DNA of 64,000 nucleotides from Duffyella gerundensis (GCF_001517405.1 NZ_LN907827.1:2672587-2736586); one strand, 5' to 3'. Numbered from the stretch's first letter, positions 21,638-30,948 are shown. Notes: generated by a model from the letters alone, not told the origin. A program made the numbers and translations.

Positions 21638-22320
21638 AGCTCAGCCTTTTTCACCCCAACTGAATATCGACGCGTCAGCCACCACAGCACACCGTTGGAT
21701 AAGGTGGTGAACAGCAGATAAATGGCTCCCGCCACGATAGCGAAGTAGAAAGGTTGCCAGGTGCTTTTGCCTGCCAGTTGCGTCGCTTTTACCACATCTT
21801 CCAGCCCAAGCAGTGAAACCAGCGCGGTGGCCTTCAGAATGACCTGCCAGTTGTTGCCGATGCCCGGCAAGGCGTAACGCATCATGCCGGGAAACAGAAT
21901 GCGGCGAAAAACCTGCGATGAGGTAAACCCAAAGGCGGTTGCCGCTTCAATTTGCCCTTTTGGTACGGCGAGAAAGGCACCGCGGAAGGTTTCGGTAAAA
22001 TAGGCGCCGTAGATAAAGCCGAGCGTGATGATACCGGCCACCATCGGATCGATATCAAACTGCCCAACGCCTAAGGCATCGGTTAGCTGGTTAAGCGCGA
22101 TCTGCAATCCATAAAAAATCAGCAGCATCAGCACCAGATCGGGCACGCCGCGGATCAGCGTGGTATAGGCTTCAAACAGCAGCGCCAGCGGTCGATTGCG
22201 AGAAAGCTTGGCGGCCGCACCGGCGAGGCCAAGCACAAGCGCCAGCAAGACTGAACTGAGTGCCAGCTCCAGCGTCACCGTTGCGCCTTTAAGAATAACG
22301 TCAGAGTAGCCGTAAAGCAT
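21634..22320 (-). CDS. hisQ: Histidine ABC transporter permease HisQ
   Basis: Permease partner of HisM. It has 228 residues and about five membrane spans, with the ATPase-contact loop QIEAATAFGFTSSQVFRRILFP. It begins with MLYGYSDVILKGATVTLELA, as in E. coli. The 76-bp gap from hisJ contains a long stem-loop that may set the ratio of binding protein to membrane components. Confidence 0.95.
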   Translation of the reverse strand: MLYGYSDVILKGATVTLELALSSVLLALVLGLAGAAAKLSRNRPLALLFEAYTTLIRGVPDLVLMLLIFYGLQIALNQLTDALGVGQFDIDPMVAGIITLGFIYGAYFTETFRGAFLAVPKGQIEAATAFGFTSSQVFRRILFPGMMRYALPGIGNNWQVILKATALVSLLGLEDVVKATQLAGKSTWQPFYFAIVAGAIYLLFTTLSNGVLWWLTRRYSVGVKKAEL

Positions 22321-22329
22321 GGGGATGAT

Positions 22330-22390
22330 CCTGTCGTGAAGTGTCGATGAACAAGCTGCCCGCTATGCGGCGGACAGCCGTGACGACAGG
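22330..22390 (-). repeat. Long stem-loop in the hisJ-hisQ gap
   Basis: Outer arms CCTGTCGT (22330-22337) and ACGACAGG (22383-22390) pair perfectly. Nested inside, GCTGCCCGC (22355-22363) pairs with GCGGACAGC (22370-22378), with one G-U in the RNA. In Salmonella the same gap carries a REP palindrome, one of the first described. This structure differs in sequence but occupies the same place, so a role in mRNA stability or differential expression is inferred. Confidence 0.7.
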
Positions 22391-22396
22391 TGTAAA

Positions 22397-23176
22397 TCAG
22401 TCACCGTATACGTTGAAATCAAAGTATTTTTTCGCGATTTTGTCGTAAGTACCGTCTTTACGCATTTCGCCAAAAGCCTTATCAATTGCCGCTTTCAATT
22501 CGCCATCATCTTTGCGCAGGCCCATGCCGGTGCCGACGCCGAAGATCTTGTCGTCTTTCACTGCCGGACCAGCAAACGCATAGGCTTTGCCCACTGGCTG
22601 CTTCAGAAAGCCTTCGCTTGCCTGAATTTCATCCTGGAATGCCGCATCAATGCGTCCGGCGTTAAGATCCTGATAGACCAGATCCTGGTTGGCATAAGGC
22701 GTGATGGTCACCCCTTTTGGCCGCCAGTACTGATTAGCGTAGGTTTCCTGCGTGGTGCCCTGCAGCAGGCCAATGGTTTTGCCTTTCAACGCGGTCAGAT
22801 CGGGGGAGATTTTCGCGCCTTTCGGTGCTACCAGACGGGCGTTAGCGGCATAGAGTTTTTCAGAGAAGGCGATCTCCTGCTGCCGTTTTTCAGTAATCGA
22901 CAGTGAGGAGATAATGGCATCGATTTTTTTGGCTTTCAGTGAGGGAATCAGCGCGTCAAAGTCGCTTTCAACATAGGTACATTTGGTCTGAATACGTTTA
23001 CAGATTTCGTTCGCTAAATCGATATCAAATCCGGTCAGCTGGCCCTGCGTGTTTTTTGATTCAAAAGGCGGATAGGTAGGATCGGTGCCGATGCGCAGCG
23101 TTTCAGGCAGAGCAGCAAAGGCGCTGCCTGCGCTGAAGCAGGTCAATAAAGAAAGAGCCAGGAGTCGCTTCTTCAT
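22397..23176 (-). CDS. hisJ: Periplasmic basic amino acid-binding protein (HisJ/ArgT type)
   Basis: Substrate-binding protein delivering histidine and/or lysine, arginine and ornithine to HisQMP. It has 259 residues with a signal peptide of about 22 (cleavage AFA/ALPE). Ligand-site residues of the family are present in [23 protein letters not shown] and [10 protein letters not shown]. It mixes features of the two E. coli paralogues. Many blocks resemble HisJ ([18 protein letters not shown]), but the binding-pocket residue equivalent to mature position 52 is Phe (SDFDALIP), as in LAO/ArgT, and it ends FNVYGD like ArgT. It is the only binding-protein gene in this operon, so hisJ versus argT is unsettled. 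The operon is preceded by a sigma-54 promoter. Confidence 0.93.
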   Translation of the reverse strand: MKKRLLALSLLTCFSAGSAFAALPETLRIGTDPTYPPFESKNTQGQLTGFDIDLANEICKRIQTKCTYVESDFDALIPSLKAKKIDAIISSLSITEKRQQEIAFSEKLYAANARLVAPKGAKISPDLTALKGKTIGLLQGTTQETYANQYWRPKGVTITPYANQDLVYQDLNAGRIDAAFQDEIQASEGFLKQPVGKAYAFAGPAVKDDKIFGVGTGMGLRKDDGELKAAIDKAFGEMRKDGTYDKIAKKYFDFNVYGD

Positions 23177-23234
23177 GGATTACCCTCAGTGATGTGTTTG
23201 CTTGTTGTTATGATGCTGTTTGCCTGTCCAGAAT

Positions 23235-23250
23235 TGCAGATTTCGTGCCA
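23235..23250 (-). promoter_or_regulatory. Sigma-54 promoter for hisJQMP
   Basis: On the minus strand TGGCACGAAATCTGCA matches the -24/-12 consensus TGGCACGNNNNTTGCW at every fixed position but one (C for T before TGC), with correct spacing. It lies about 60 bp upstream of the hisJ start. The equivalent argT promoter of Salmonella/E. coli is nitrogen-regulated and sigma-54-dependent. Confidence 0.8.
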
Positions 23251-23367
23251 GATCTGCAAGCGCCGATAACATAGGCGTTGCGCCATTGCCTCCCGGATGA
23301 ACAACGCTTCATCTTGTCGGTTTAGTGTTCAATATAGAGAATAAAAAGCCGAAGCAAAGCAGGATGA

Positions 23368-23436
23368 TGGCGCATTTTGGTGCATTTGCCGGACAGGTCA
23401 CGCGGCGGCTCCGTTTTTATGCACCAGACTGGCGCA
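23368..23436. promoter_or_regulatory. NtrC (GlnG)-like enhancer sites
   Basis: TGCACCAGACTGGCGCA at 23420-23436 fits the NtrC palindrome TGCACCANNNTGGTGCA with one mismatch. A second, half-conserved site TGGCGCATTTTGGTGCA lies at 23368-23384, 52 bp away (about five helical turns). Both are 118-186 bp upstream of the sigma-54 promoter, the usual enhancer distance, and end just before the ubiX stop. Confidence 0.65.
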
Positions 23437-23441
23437 TCACA

Positions 23442-24017
23442 TCACTTTTGTGCACCTTGCCAGCGCACAAACAGATCGTCAGGCAGGTCAATATCAAACT
23501 GATCGATGACTCGGTTAACGGTTTGATCAACGATGTCCATGACGTTTTGCGGGCGGTGATAAAACGCTGGCACCGGCGGCATAATGATCGCGCCCATTTC
23601 TGCGGCGGTGGTCATCATGCGCAAATGGCCGATATGCAGCGGCGTTTCCCGAACGCACAACACCAGCCGACGCCGCTCTTTTAAAATGACATCTGCGGCG
23701 CGCGTCAGCAGCCCGTCGGAATAGCTGTGAACGATGCCGGAGAGCGTTTTCATTGAGCACGGCACGATTGCCATGCCTTCGGTTTTAAACGATCCCGAGG
23801 AGATTGTGGCGGCGATATCACGCGCATCGTGCACCACATCCGCCATCTGTTGGACATCACGCAGGCTGTAATCGGTTTCCAGCGCCAGCGTCTGCCGCGC
23901 GGCGTTACTCATGATCAGATGGGTTTCCACCTCGTCTACCGCCTGCAAAACCTGCAACATGCGCACGCCGTAAATCGCCCCGCTGGCGCCGGAAATGCCA
24001 ATAATTATTTTTTTCAT
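23442..24017 (-). CDS. ubiX: Flavin prenyltransferase UbiX
   Basis: Makes prenylated FMN, the cofactor of the UbiD decarboxylase in ubiquinone synthesis. It has 191 residues. Motifs: the N-terminal flavin-binding GISGASGAIYG (residues 8-18), the middle PCSMKTLSGIVHSYSDGLLTRAADV, and the C-terminal RETPLHIGHLRMM and PPVPAFYHRPQNVMDIVD. It follows purF as in E. coli but is separated from it by a terminator. Confidence 0.96.
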   Translation of the reverse strand: MKKIIIGISGASGAIYGVRMLQVLQAVDEVETHLIMSNAARQTLALETDYSLRDVQQMADVVHDARDIAATISSGSFKTEGMAIVPCSMKTLSGIVHSYSDGLLTRAADVILKERRRLVLCVRETPLHIGHLRMMTTAAEMGAIIMPPVPAFYHRPQNVMDIVDQTVNRVIDQFDIDLPDDLFVRWQGAQK

Positions 24018-24053
24018 GCTGATCCTGTTTAGCTGCGCTTACGCCGGTTGTGC

Positions 24054-24082
24054 CCACAAAAAAGGCCGGTTTCCCGGCCTTT
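24054..24082 (-). terminator. Rho-independent terminator of cvpA-purF
   Basis: On the minus strand: stem AAAGGCCGG / CCGGCCTTT (9 bp), loop GAAA, then a run of T (TTTTTTTG). It begins 26 bp after the purF stop and precedes ubiX, so ubiX either has its own promoter or receives read-through. Confidence 0.88.
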
Positions 24083-24107
24083 CATTTCCTGAACGCATCG
24101 TCGGTGA

Positions 24108-25625
24108 TTAGCCTTCGTTGTGCAACTCAAGATTTTCGCCTTCATTCTGGCGCAGCGCGGCTTTTGCATCATCATTGCGCAGCGATTGCAGATATTCAAG
24201 ATACTGCTGATCGACATCTTTGGTGACGTAAATGCCATCAAACACCGAACACTCGAACTGACCAATGTCCGGGTTTTCTTCGCGTACCGCTTCAATCAGA
24301 TCGCCCAAATCCTGGAAAATCAGCTTGTCCGCTTTAATCAACGTACAGATCTCATCCGCTTCACGTCCGTGGGCAATCAGCTCAGTGGCGCTGGGCATAT
24401 CGATGCCGTACACGTTAGGGAAGCGAATCTCTGGTGCAGCTGAGGCGAGATAGACTTTCTTCGCGCCCGCTTCACGCGCCATCTCAATAATCTGCTCTGA
24501 GGTGGTACCGCGCACGATGGAATCATCTACCAGCAGCACGTTCTTATCGCGGAACTCGGCGCGGTTGGCGTTCAGCTTGCGTCGAACGGCGCTGCGACGC
24601 AGATGCTGTCCTGGCATAATGAAGGTACGTCCGACATAGCGATTTTTTACAAAGCCCTGACGATACGGCTTGTCGAGAATGCGGGCAATTTCCAGCGCAA
24701 TGTCGGTGGAGGTTTCAGGAATGGGAATCACCACATCGATATCGAGATCTTCCCACTCACGCGCAATTTTATTGCCCAGCTTGGTGCCCATGCGAACGCG
24801 CGCGCTGTAGACCGAAATTTTGTCGAGGAAGGAGTCCGGACGCGCAAAGTAGACGTATTCGAACAGGCACGGATTAGTTTTCGGGTTTTCTGCACACTGG
24901 CGCGTGAACAGCTGGCCCGCCTGCGTGATATAGACCGCTTCGCCCGGCGCGACGTCACGTAAAAACTCAAAGCCCAGGGTATCCAGCGCCACGCTTTCCG
25001 AGGCAACCATATACTCCACGCGGCCATCAGGCATAGCACGCTTGCCAATGACCAGCGGACGGATACCGTTGGGATCGCGGAAAGCGACCATGCCATGGCC
25101 GATAATCATGGAAACGCAGGCGTAGGCACCGCGCACCATTTTATGCAGCGCGGCAACCGCGGCAAAAATATTGTCTGCCTGCAGCGGATGCTGCGGAAAA
25201 CGATCGAGTTCCTGCGCAAAGATATTCAGCAGGATTTCAGAATCGGAGGTGGTATTGACGTGGCGGCGGCCGCTTTCGAACAGCTGCTTGCGCAGTTCAT
25301 GTGCGTTGGTCAAATTGCCGTTATGCGCCAGCGTAATGCCGTAGGGCGAGTTGACGTAAAACGGCTGCGCCTCAGAGGCGCTGGAGCTACCGGCAGTGGG
25401 ATAGCGAACATGGCCAATGCCCATGTTGCCCTGCAAACGCTGCATGTGGCGCGCTTCAAACACATCGCTGACCAGACCGTTTGCTTTTCGCTGACGGAAG
25501 CAATTAATGGCATCAATGGTACAAATGCCTGCGGCATCCTGCCCGCGGTGCTGAAGCACCGTTAACGCGTCATAAATCGACTGGTTTACCGGCATGAAAC
25601 CGGTGATACCGACAATACCGCACAT
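24108..25625 (-). CDS. purF: Amidophosphoribosyltransferase
   Basis: First committed step of purine synthesis: PRPP and glutamine to phosphoribosylamine. It has 505 residues. The N-terminal Ntn glutaminase domain uses Cys2 after Met1 removal (MCGIVGITG), with [11 protein letters not shown] and [10 protein letters not shown] conserved. The phosphoribosyltransferase domain carries the PRPP loop [17 protein letters not shown]. It lies 35 bp after cvpA, and a PurR box is placed before cvpA. Confidence 0.97.
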   Translation of the reverse strand: MCGIVGITGFMPVNQSIYDALTVLQHRGQDAAGICTIDAINCFRQRKANGLVSDVFEARHMQRLQGNMGIGHVRYPTAGSSSASEAQPFYVNSPYGITLAHNGNLTNAHELRKQLFESGRRHVNTTSDSEILLNIFAQELDRFPQHPLQADNIFAAVAALHKMVRGAYACVSMIIGHGMVAFRDPNGIRPLVIGKRAMPDGRVEYMVASESVALDTLGFEFLRDVAPGEAVYITQAGQLFTRQCAENPKTNPCLFEYVYFARPDSFLDKISVYSARVRMGTKLGNKIAREWEDLDIDVVIPIPETSTDIALEIARILDKPYRQGFVKNRYVGRTFIMPGQHLRRSAVRRKLNANRAEFRDKNVLLVDDSIVRGTTSEQIIEMAREAGAKKVYLASAAPEIRFPNVYGIDMPSATELIAHGREADEICTLIKADKLIFQDLGDLIEAVREENPDIGQFECSVFDGIYVTKDVDQQYLEYLQSLRNDDAKAALRQNEGENLELHNEG

Positions 25626-25660
25626 GTTGTCATTTCCTCATAAGCCGCAGCCCAGTGGAA

Positions 25661-26146
25661 TCACTGGGGTAAAAAACTCGACGAGCTTTTCAGATAATCA
25701 AAAAACCACCTGATGATATAACTAAACTGGGGAATCAGCTGTGACTGTTGCCAGTCGGGACTTTTCGAAAAGCCGGTGAATGTATCGAGGAAGAAAAGTA
25801 TGGCAGAGACAATCAATACGCCACGCAATGCCCCAAAACAGACGCCCAAAACCCGGTCAGTGCCGGACAAGCCGGTCTTTTCCACCAGGGAGCCGATGAC
25901 GTAATTCACAATCGCCCCTACGATAAGGGTAGCAATAAAAAGTACGCCGATGGCAATGCCATTTCGAACCAGTTCGTCTTCAAAGCCTGTAAACCAGACC
26001 GCAAGGAAGGAGTAATAATGACTGGCGACAAAGAATGCGCATCCCCAGGTAACGAGAGATAAGGCTTCCCGAACAAAGCCACGAATCAGGCTGACGAGGG
26101 CCGAAAAACTTACTACCGCAATAATGGCGTAATCTATCCAGATCAT
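25661..26146 (-). CDS. cvpA: Colicin V production accessory protein CvpA
   Basis: Inner-membrane protein with four predicted spans, first gene of the cvpA-purF operon; in E. coli it is needed for colicin V production or export, and it is linked to envelope stress resistance. It has 161 residues. IRGFVREALSLVTWG and LSGTDRVLGVCFGALRG are family landmarks. I chose the ATG at 26146 (MIWIDYAIIAV), which matches E. coli, over one 15 codons upstream that would extend into the promoter. Confidence 0.95.
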   Translation of the reverse strand: MIWIDYAIIAVVSFSALVSLIRGFVREALSLVTWGCAFFVASHYYSFLAVWFTGFEDELVRNGIAIGVLFIATLIVGAIVNYVIGSLVEKTGLSGTDRVLGVCFGALRGVLIVSAILFFLDTFTGFSKSPDWQQSQLIPQFSYIIRWFFDYLKSSSSFLPQ

Positions 26147-26189
26147 GAACTCTTCCAGTGACGGTGCCCCTGCATCCAGTTCGGGGCGC

Positions 26190-26218
26190 ATTCTAACAGA
26201 AAAAGAAAACGTTTGCGT
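26190..26218 (-). promoter_or_regulatory. PurR operator and -10 of cvpA-purF
   Basis: On the minus strand ACGCAAACGTTTTCTT (26203-26218) matches the PurR box ACGCAAACGTTTTCGT at 15 of 16 positions. A -10-like TAGAAT lies at 26190-26195, so the box sits between -35 and -10, where bound repressor would block RNA polymerase. Confidence 0.85.
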
Positions 26219-26243
26219 AGCGTTTTCCCCGTGCCTTTTCGCA

Positions 26244-26282
26244 TAAAAAGAGGCGGCGAAAAAATTCTCAATCGCCGCCTCT
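26244..26282 (-). terminator. Rho-independent terminator of dedD
   Basis: Perfect 11-bp stem AGAGGCGGCGA / TCGCCGCCTCT with a 12-base loop; on the minus strand it is followed by TTTTTATG. It separates the folC-dedD transcript from the cvpA promoter. Confidence 0.88.
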
Positions 26283-26321
26283 GGTTAGCATAATGTTTGC
26301 CTGAACAGAAGGCACAAAGCG

Positions 26322-27071
26322 TTAACGGGCGCTGTAAGGCTTCACCACGCCGCTCAGGCCAGAAATGCCTTTCAGCTCGCTGACTGCCGCCTGCATTTTC
26401 GCTTTTGACGCATCCGGTCCTACGTAGAGACGTGTAATTTGTCCCTGCACCGGCGTGGCTGGCACGGTAAAGGCGCGATAGCCCGACAACCGTAGCTGCG
26501 CAACAATTTCATTGACCTTGCTGGCATTTTTCAGCGCGCCCAACTGCACCACATACGCCTGCCCAACCGGCGCATCAGCGGGTTTCGTCTGCTCAACAGG
26601 TTTAGGTTGCTCAACCACTTTTGGCTGTTCAACCGGTTTGCTTTGCTCGACCGGCTTGCTTTTCGGCTGCTCAACCGGCTTCGCTTTTTCAACCGGTTTC
26701 GGCTGCGCTTTAGGCGGCTGGCGCACCGGCTCCGCAGGTTTTGTCGCGGCGACAGGCGGCGGCGTCACCACCGTTGGCGACGTATTGCTTTGCGGCTGCG
26801 TCGCGCCACTGTCGGCTGACTGCTGCGGTCGGTTGCTGTTGCCGCCTACCGCCGCACCCGCGCCTTCCGGTGGCTGAGACGGCAACGACTGGGTCACCGG
26901 CGGCACCATTTCGCTGTCCTGCTGATCTTCCGGTTTCGGCACCAGCGGAATCGCCGCAAACTCTTCTTTATAGTGCTTCTTCTTGCCGTCAAGCAGCCCA
27001 GGCAGCACGATGACTCCCACGGCGACTAATATGATGGTGCCGACTAAACGGTTTTGAAACTTACTTGCCAC
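26322..27071 (-). CDS. dedD: Cell division protein DedD (SPOR domain)
   Basis: Septal-ring protein anchored in the inner membrane that binds denuded peptidoglycan through its C-terminal SPOR domain. It has 249 residues, longer than the 220 of E. coli. A membrane segment lies at about 9-28. The Pro/Lys/Gln-rich linker (about 60-165) contains repeated KPVEQ/KPVEK units. The SPOR domain covers about 170-249 (YVVQLGALKNASKVNEIV, RLYVGPDASK). The start is GTG at 27071 (VASKFQNRLVG) with GGAGAAGG upstream, and it overlaps the end of folC by 11 bp. Confidence 0.95.
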   Translation of the reverse strand: MASKFQNRLVGTIILVAVGVIVLPGLLDGKKKHYKEEFAAIPLVPKPEDQQDSEMVPPVTQSLPSQPPEGAGAAVGGNSNRPQQSADSGATQPQSNTSPTVVTPPPVAATKPAEPVRQPPKAQPKPVEKAKPVEQPKSKPVEQSKPVEQPKVVEQPKPVEQTKPADAPVGQAYVVQLGALKNASKVNEIVAQLRLSGYRAFTVPATPVQGQITRLYVGPDASKAKMQAAVSELKGISGLSGVVKPYSAR

Positions 27072-28329
27072 TGCCCTTCTCCGTTTCCAGCGTTTCCATA
27101 ACCTGTGCCACGGTGTGGAACGAACCGCACACCAGCACAATATCCTGCTTGCCCGCCTGCTGCATGGCCGCACGCCAGGCTGAAGTCACATCGCTGAACG
27201 CCTGTCCTGCAGGCAGATGCGCCAGCAGCTGTTCAGCACTGGCACCGCGCGGTCCGCTTAACGGTGCGCAATACCAGACATCCACCTGATTTGCCAACGC
27301 GGCCAGCGTGCCGGCAATATCTTTATCGTGCAGCATGCCGACCACCGCGTGTACTTTACCGGCCACTGGCTCTGCCGCCAGACGACTCGCCAGGTAGCTG
27401 GCGGCGTGAGGATTGTGGGCAACGTCGAGAATCAGACGCGGAGCCTGGCTGACGGTTTGAAAACGGCCCGGCAGAATCGCCCGCCCGATATGCGCCCGAA
27501 TAACCGCATCGTCCACCGCCAGCCCTGACGCGCGCAATGCCGCCAACGCGGTAGCCGCATTCGGCAACGGCACCTGAGGCAGCGGCAGATCGTTAACTTC
27601 GCCCTGCGCGTCCACAAAACGCCAGCCGGTAGCCAGCTGTTGATAATGCCAGTCGCGATCGCGTTGATGCAGCCGGGCGCCGCAGGCGCTGGCAACGTCA
27701 GCGATGGTCACTGGCATGTCAGGCTCGCCAACCACCGCCGGCTTGCCCTGGCGAAAGATACCCGCTTTTTCGCGGCCAATGCTTTCACGATCGTTGCCCA
27801 GCCAGTCGGTATGATCCAGCGCAATGCTGGTCACTACCGCAACGTCGGCATCTACAATGTTGGTGGCATCCAGGCGACCGCCAAGGCCGACCTCAAGGAT
27901 CACCACATCGAGTGCCGCCTGCTTAAACAGCATCAGCGCCGACAGCGTGCCAAATTCAAAGTAGGTTAATGAGGTGGTTCCGCGCCCTGCTTCAATTGCC
28001 GCAAAGCTGGCGGTGTGCGCCGATTCGGCCAGCTCTTCGCCCTGAACACGTACGCGCTCGGTGTAACGCACCAGATGAGGCGAACTGAAGACGCCAACGC
28101 GAAAGCCTGCCGCCATCAGCACCGTTTCCAGCGTGCGACAGGTGGTACCTTTGCCGTTGGTGCCGGCGACGGTGAAGATAAACGGAGCGGGTTGCAGCAG
28201 GTCGAGCCGCTGAGCGACGTCGCGAATGCGGTCAAGCCCCAGTTCGATCGCTTGCGAATGCAGGTGTTCAAGATAATGAAGCCACGTGGCCAAAGGCGAC
28301 GTGGCTTGAGGAAGGTGAAGATTATCCAT
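27061..28329 (-). CDS. folC: Bifunctional dihydrofolate synthase / folylpolyglutamate synthase
   Basis: Adds glutamate to dihydropteroate and then further glutamates to folates. It has 422 residues of Mur-ligase fold. The P-loop is GTNGKGTTCRTLE (about 57-69). FSSPHLVRYTERV, EVGLGGRLDATNIV and LDHTDWLGNDRESIGREKAGIFR follow, and the C-terminal domain holds ILDVAHNPHAA. It is cotranscribed with accD upstream and dedD downstream. Confidence 0.96.
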   Translation of the reverse strand: MDNLHLPQATSPLATWLHYLEHLHSQAIELGLDRIRDVAQRLDLLQPAPFIFTVAGTNGKGTTCRTLETVLMAAGFRVGVFSSPHLVRYTERVRVQGEELAESAHTASFAAIEAGRGTTSLTYFEFGTLSALMLFKQAALDVVILEVGLGGRLDATNIVDADVAVVTSIALDHTDWLGNDRESIGREKAGIFRQGKPAVVGEPDMPVTIADVASACGARLHQRDRDWHYQQLATGWRFVDAQGEVNDLPLPQVPLPNAATALAALRASGLAVDDAVIRAHIGRAILPGRFQTVSQAPRLILDVAHNPHAASYLASRLAAEPVAGKVHAVVGMLHDKDIAGTLAALANQVDVWYCAPLSGPRGASAEQLLAHLPAGQAFSDVTSAWRAAMQQAGKQDIVLVCGSFHTVAQVMETLETEKGSGK

Positions 28330-28361
28330 GTGTCCCGTTCACAACGTTACGGTGCATTGGT

Positions 28362-28384
28362 GAAAGGCGCTCAGCGCGCCTTTC
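28362..28384 (-). other. Stem-loop between accD and folC
   Basis: GAAAGGCGC (28362-28370) and GCGCCTTTC (28376-28384) form a perfect 9-bp stem with a five-base loop, between the accD stop and the folC start. There is no T-tract on the minus strand, so it is more likely an mRNA-processing or stability element than a terminator. Confidence 0.45.
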
Positions 28385-28393
28385 GATCATCTG

Positions 28394-29305
28394 TCAGGCC
28401 TCGTGGCTTTCTGGCTCAGAAGCCGGTGCTGGCTCATCGCTATCAGGCAGCGGGGCTGGCAGGTTCATCATTTTTGCCAGCAGGCTGGCCAGCTTGTAGC
28501 GCAATTCCGGACGGCGAATGATCATGTCGATCGCGCCTTTTTCAATCAGGAACTCGCTGCGCTGGAAGCCTGGCGGCAGCTTTTCGCGAACCGTCTGCTC
28601 AATAACGCGCGGACCAGCAAAACCGATCAGCGCTTTTGGCTCAGCGATATTCAGATCGCCTAACATGGCGAAGCTGGCTGACACACCGCCCATAGTCGGG
28701 TCAGTCATGACAGAAATATAAGGCAGACCGCGCTCGCGCATCTTGGCCAACGCCGCACTGGTTTTCGCCATCTGCATCAGCGACATTAACGCTTCCTGCA
28801 TACGGGCGCCGCCGCTGGCGGAGAAACAGATCAGTGGACAGTTATCTTCCAGCGCCTGCTCAACCGCACGCACAAAGCGCGCACCCACTACCGAGCCCAT
28901 TGAACCGCCCATAAAGGCAAACTCAAACGCGGCGGCAACGACCGGCATGCTGTGCAGCGTGCCTTTCATAACAATCAGCGCGTCCGTCTCATCTGTCGCT
29001 TTCTGCGCGGCAGTCAGACGATCTTTATATTTTTTGGAATCCTTAAACTTGAGCACGTCTTTTGGTTCCAGCTCGCTGCCCAACTCCACCAGCGTGCCTT
29101 CATCAAGCAGCCGGTTCAGGCGCTCACGTCCATGCATACGCATGTGGTGATCGCATTTCGGGCAAACTTCCAGATTGCGCTCCAGTTCGGCACGGTACAG
29201 AACCTGGCCGCAGCTGTCACACTTGGTCCACACGCCTTCCGGGATACTCGCTTTACGCGATGGCGTGATGGTGCTCTTGTTGAGAATTCGTTCAATCCAG
29301 CTCAT
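28394..29305 (-). CDS. accD: Acetyl-CoA carboxylase carboxyltransferase subunit beta
   Basis: Beta subunit of the carboxyltransferase that makes malonyl-CoA, the first step of fatty acid synthesis; it pairs with AccA. It has 303 residues. A four-Cys zinc ribbon is at Cys29, Cys32, Cys48 and Cys51. The carboxyltransferase core includes [26 protein letters not shown] and [13 protein letters not shown]. The C-terminal tail is Pro/Glu-rich. I chose the ATG at 29305 ([10 protein letters not shown]) although the frame is open upstream. Confidence 0.97.
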   Translation of the reverse strand: MSWIERILNKSTITPSRKASIPEGVWTKCDSCGQVLYRAELERNLEVCPKCDHHMRMHGRERLNRLLDEGTLVELGSELEPKDVLKFKDSKKYKDRLTAAQKATDETDALIVMKGTLHSMPVVAAAFEFAFMGGSMGSVVGARFVRAVEQALEDNCPLICFSASGGARMQEALMSLMQMAKTSAALAKMRERGLPYISVMTDPTMGGVSASFAMLGDLNIAEPKALIGFAGPRVIEQTVREKLPPGFQRSEFLIEKGAIDMIIRRPELRYKLASLLAKMMNLPAPLPDSDEPAPASEPESHEA

Positions 29306-29453
29306 TGATGACCTTTCTGTTTGAACCTGGTGAGACCAGTTTTTCTTGTTGCTGCTGTCGGTGACAGCAGACCATAAATGTCGCTCATTAAACCATAACC
29401 ATCCGGCGCTGTGGATAAAAATCTGGTCGGATGGCCTGGCCTGAACCCTTTTT

Positions 29454-30116
29454 TTAAGGCTGCTTCTGCTGCTTCGCCGCACGGCGATGGCGCCACACTT
29501 CTATCACGCCTGGCAGCACAGAAACCAGGATAATCCCCACGATCAGCAGTTTCAGGTTCTCCTGCACCACTGGTAAATCACCGAAAAGATAACCGGCGTA
29601 GGAGAATAGCACTACCCATAACAGCGCGCCCGTCACGTTATACAGCGCAAAGTGACGGTAGGACATGTGCCCCATCCCGGCAACAAACGGCGCAAAGGTG
29701 CGCACGATCGGCACGAAGCGCGCAAGGATAATCGTTTTTCCGCCATGACGCTCGTAAAACGCATGGGTTTTATCGAGATAGCTTTGACGAAAGATTTTCG
29801 AGTTGGGGTTGCTGAACAACCGCGCCCCAAACAGGCGGCCAATGGTGTAGTTCACCGCATCGCCAAGAATAGCGGCAATCACCAGCAGCGCGACCATCAG
29901 ATGGATATTGAGGTCGTTGCCCGGCAGCGCCGCCAGCGCACCGGCAACAAACAGCAGCGAATCACCGGGTAAAAACGGCGTCACGACCAGGCCGGTTTCA
30001 CAGAACAGGATCAAAAACAGAATGGCATAGACCCAGACGCCATACTGCGCCACCAGCTCGGCAAGATGCACATCAATGTGCAAGATAAAATCGATGACTA
30101 AATGGATGAAATCCAT
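29454..30116 (-). CDS. dedA: DedA family inner-membrane protein
   Basis: Member of the DedA/SNARE-associated (VTT) family, whose members act as lipid scramblases or flippases such as undecaprenyl-phosphate recyclers. It has 220 residues with several membrane and re-entrant helices. Landmarks: [32 protein letters not shown] and [20 protein letters not shown], with the conserved Glu, Asp and Arg residues. It lies in the pdxB-usg-truA-dedA-accD chain, 25 bp after truA. Confidence 0.94.
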   Translation of the reverse strand: MDFIHLVIDFILHIDVHLAELVAQYGVWVYAILFLILFCETGLVVTPFLPGDSLLFVAGALAALPGNDLNIHLMVALLVIAAILGDAVNYTIGRLFGARLFSNPNSKIFRQSYLDKTHAFYERHGGKTIILARFVPIVRTFAPFVAGMGHMSYRHFALYNVTGALLWVVLFSYAGYLFGDLPVVQENLKLLIVGIILVSVLPGVIEVWRHRRAAKQQKQP

Positions 30117-30141
30117 GGCGCTACTATCCTATGGCTAAAAG

Positions 30142-30948
30142 TTAATCCGCGAGGAACAGCGGTCCCATCGGCGGTCGGGGAAGATCAAAATGGGATGGAT
30201 AATCCACCGCCACCAAATAGAGCCCTTCTGCTTTGGCGGTTGCTGCCGCCAGCGTACGATCCTTTGCCGCCAGCAGGCTGGCCATCCAGTTCTCAGGCTG
30301 GTTGCCGCAGCCGATCTCCAGCAGGCTACCCACAATGTTACGCACCATGTGGTGAACAAAGGCGTTGGCCTTGATATCCACCACCACATAGGCACCAAAG
30401 CGGCTGACCTCAAGGTGCATGATGTTGCGCCACGGCGTGCGCGACTGACACTGCACGGCACGAAACGAGGTGAAGTCGTTTTCACCCAGCAGGCACTGCC
30501 CGGCGCGCTGCATTTTTTCCACATCCAGCGGATGGTAAAAATGAGTCACGCCGCCGTGCAGAATCGCTGGCCGCAGCCGTTGATTATAAATGATGTAGCG
30601 ATAGCGGCGTGCGGTGGCGCTGAAACGGGCATGGAACTCATCCGGCACCGCTTTGACCCAACGCACCGCGATGTCATCCGGCAAATTGGCATTAACGCCC
30701 AGCGTCCATGCCGCATCTTTGCGGATCGACGTGGTCACAAAATGCACCACCTGACCGGTACCATGCACTCCTGCATCGGTGCGACCCGCACAAAACACGT
30801 TTACGTCATGATCGGCTACTTTTGCCAGCGCCTGTTCCAGCTTGCCCTGCACGCTGCGCACTTCCTGCTGTCGCTGCCAGCCATAATAGCGGCTGCCGTC
30901 ATATTCGATGCCCAACGCCAGTTTGTGCTCGTTGACCGCCTCAGACAT
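30142..30948 (-). CDS. truA: tRNA pseudouridine(38-40) synthase TruA
   Basis: Isomerises uridines 38-40 in the anticodon stem-loop of many tRNAs. It has 268 residues. The catalytic Asp58 is in [27 protein letters not shown] and [16 protein letters not shown] are also conserved. The start overlaps the usg stop by one base (TGATG), so translation is probably coupled. Confidence 0.96.
   Translation of the reverse strand: MSEAVNEHKLALGIEYDGSRYYGWQRQQEVRSVQGKLEQALAKVADHDVNVFCAGRTDAGVHGTGQVVHFVTTSIRKDAAWTLGVNANLPDDIAVRWVKAVPDEFHARFSATARRYRYIIYNQRLRPAILHGGVTHFYHPLDVEKMQRAGQCLLGENDFTSFRAVQCQSRTPWRNIMHLEVSRFGAYVVVDIKANAFVHHMVRNIVGSLLEIGCGNQPENWMASLLAAKDRTLAAATAKAEGLYLVAVDYPSHFDLPRPPMGPLFLAD

Noticed and set aside
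26512-26877. 121-codon Cys/Gly/Ser-rich frame on the plus strand
   Set aside because: Antisense of the repetitive dedD linker; the repeats in it mirror the KPVEQ codons.
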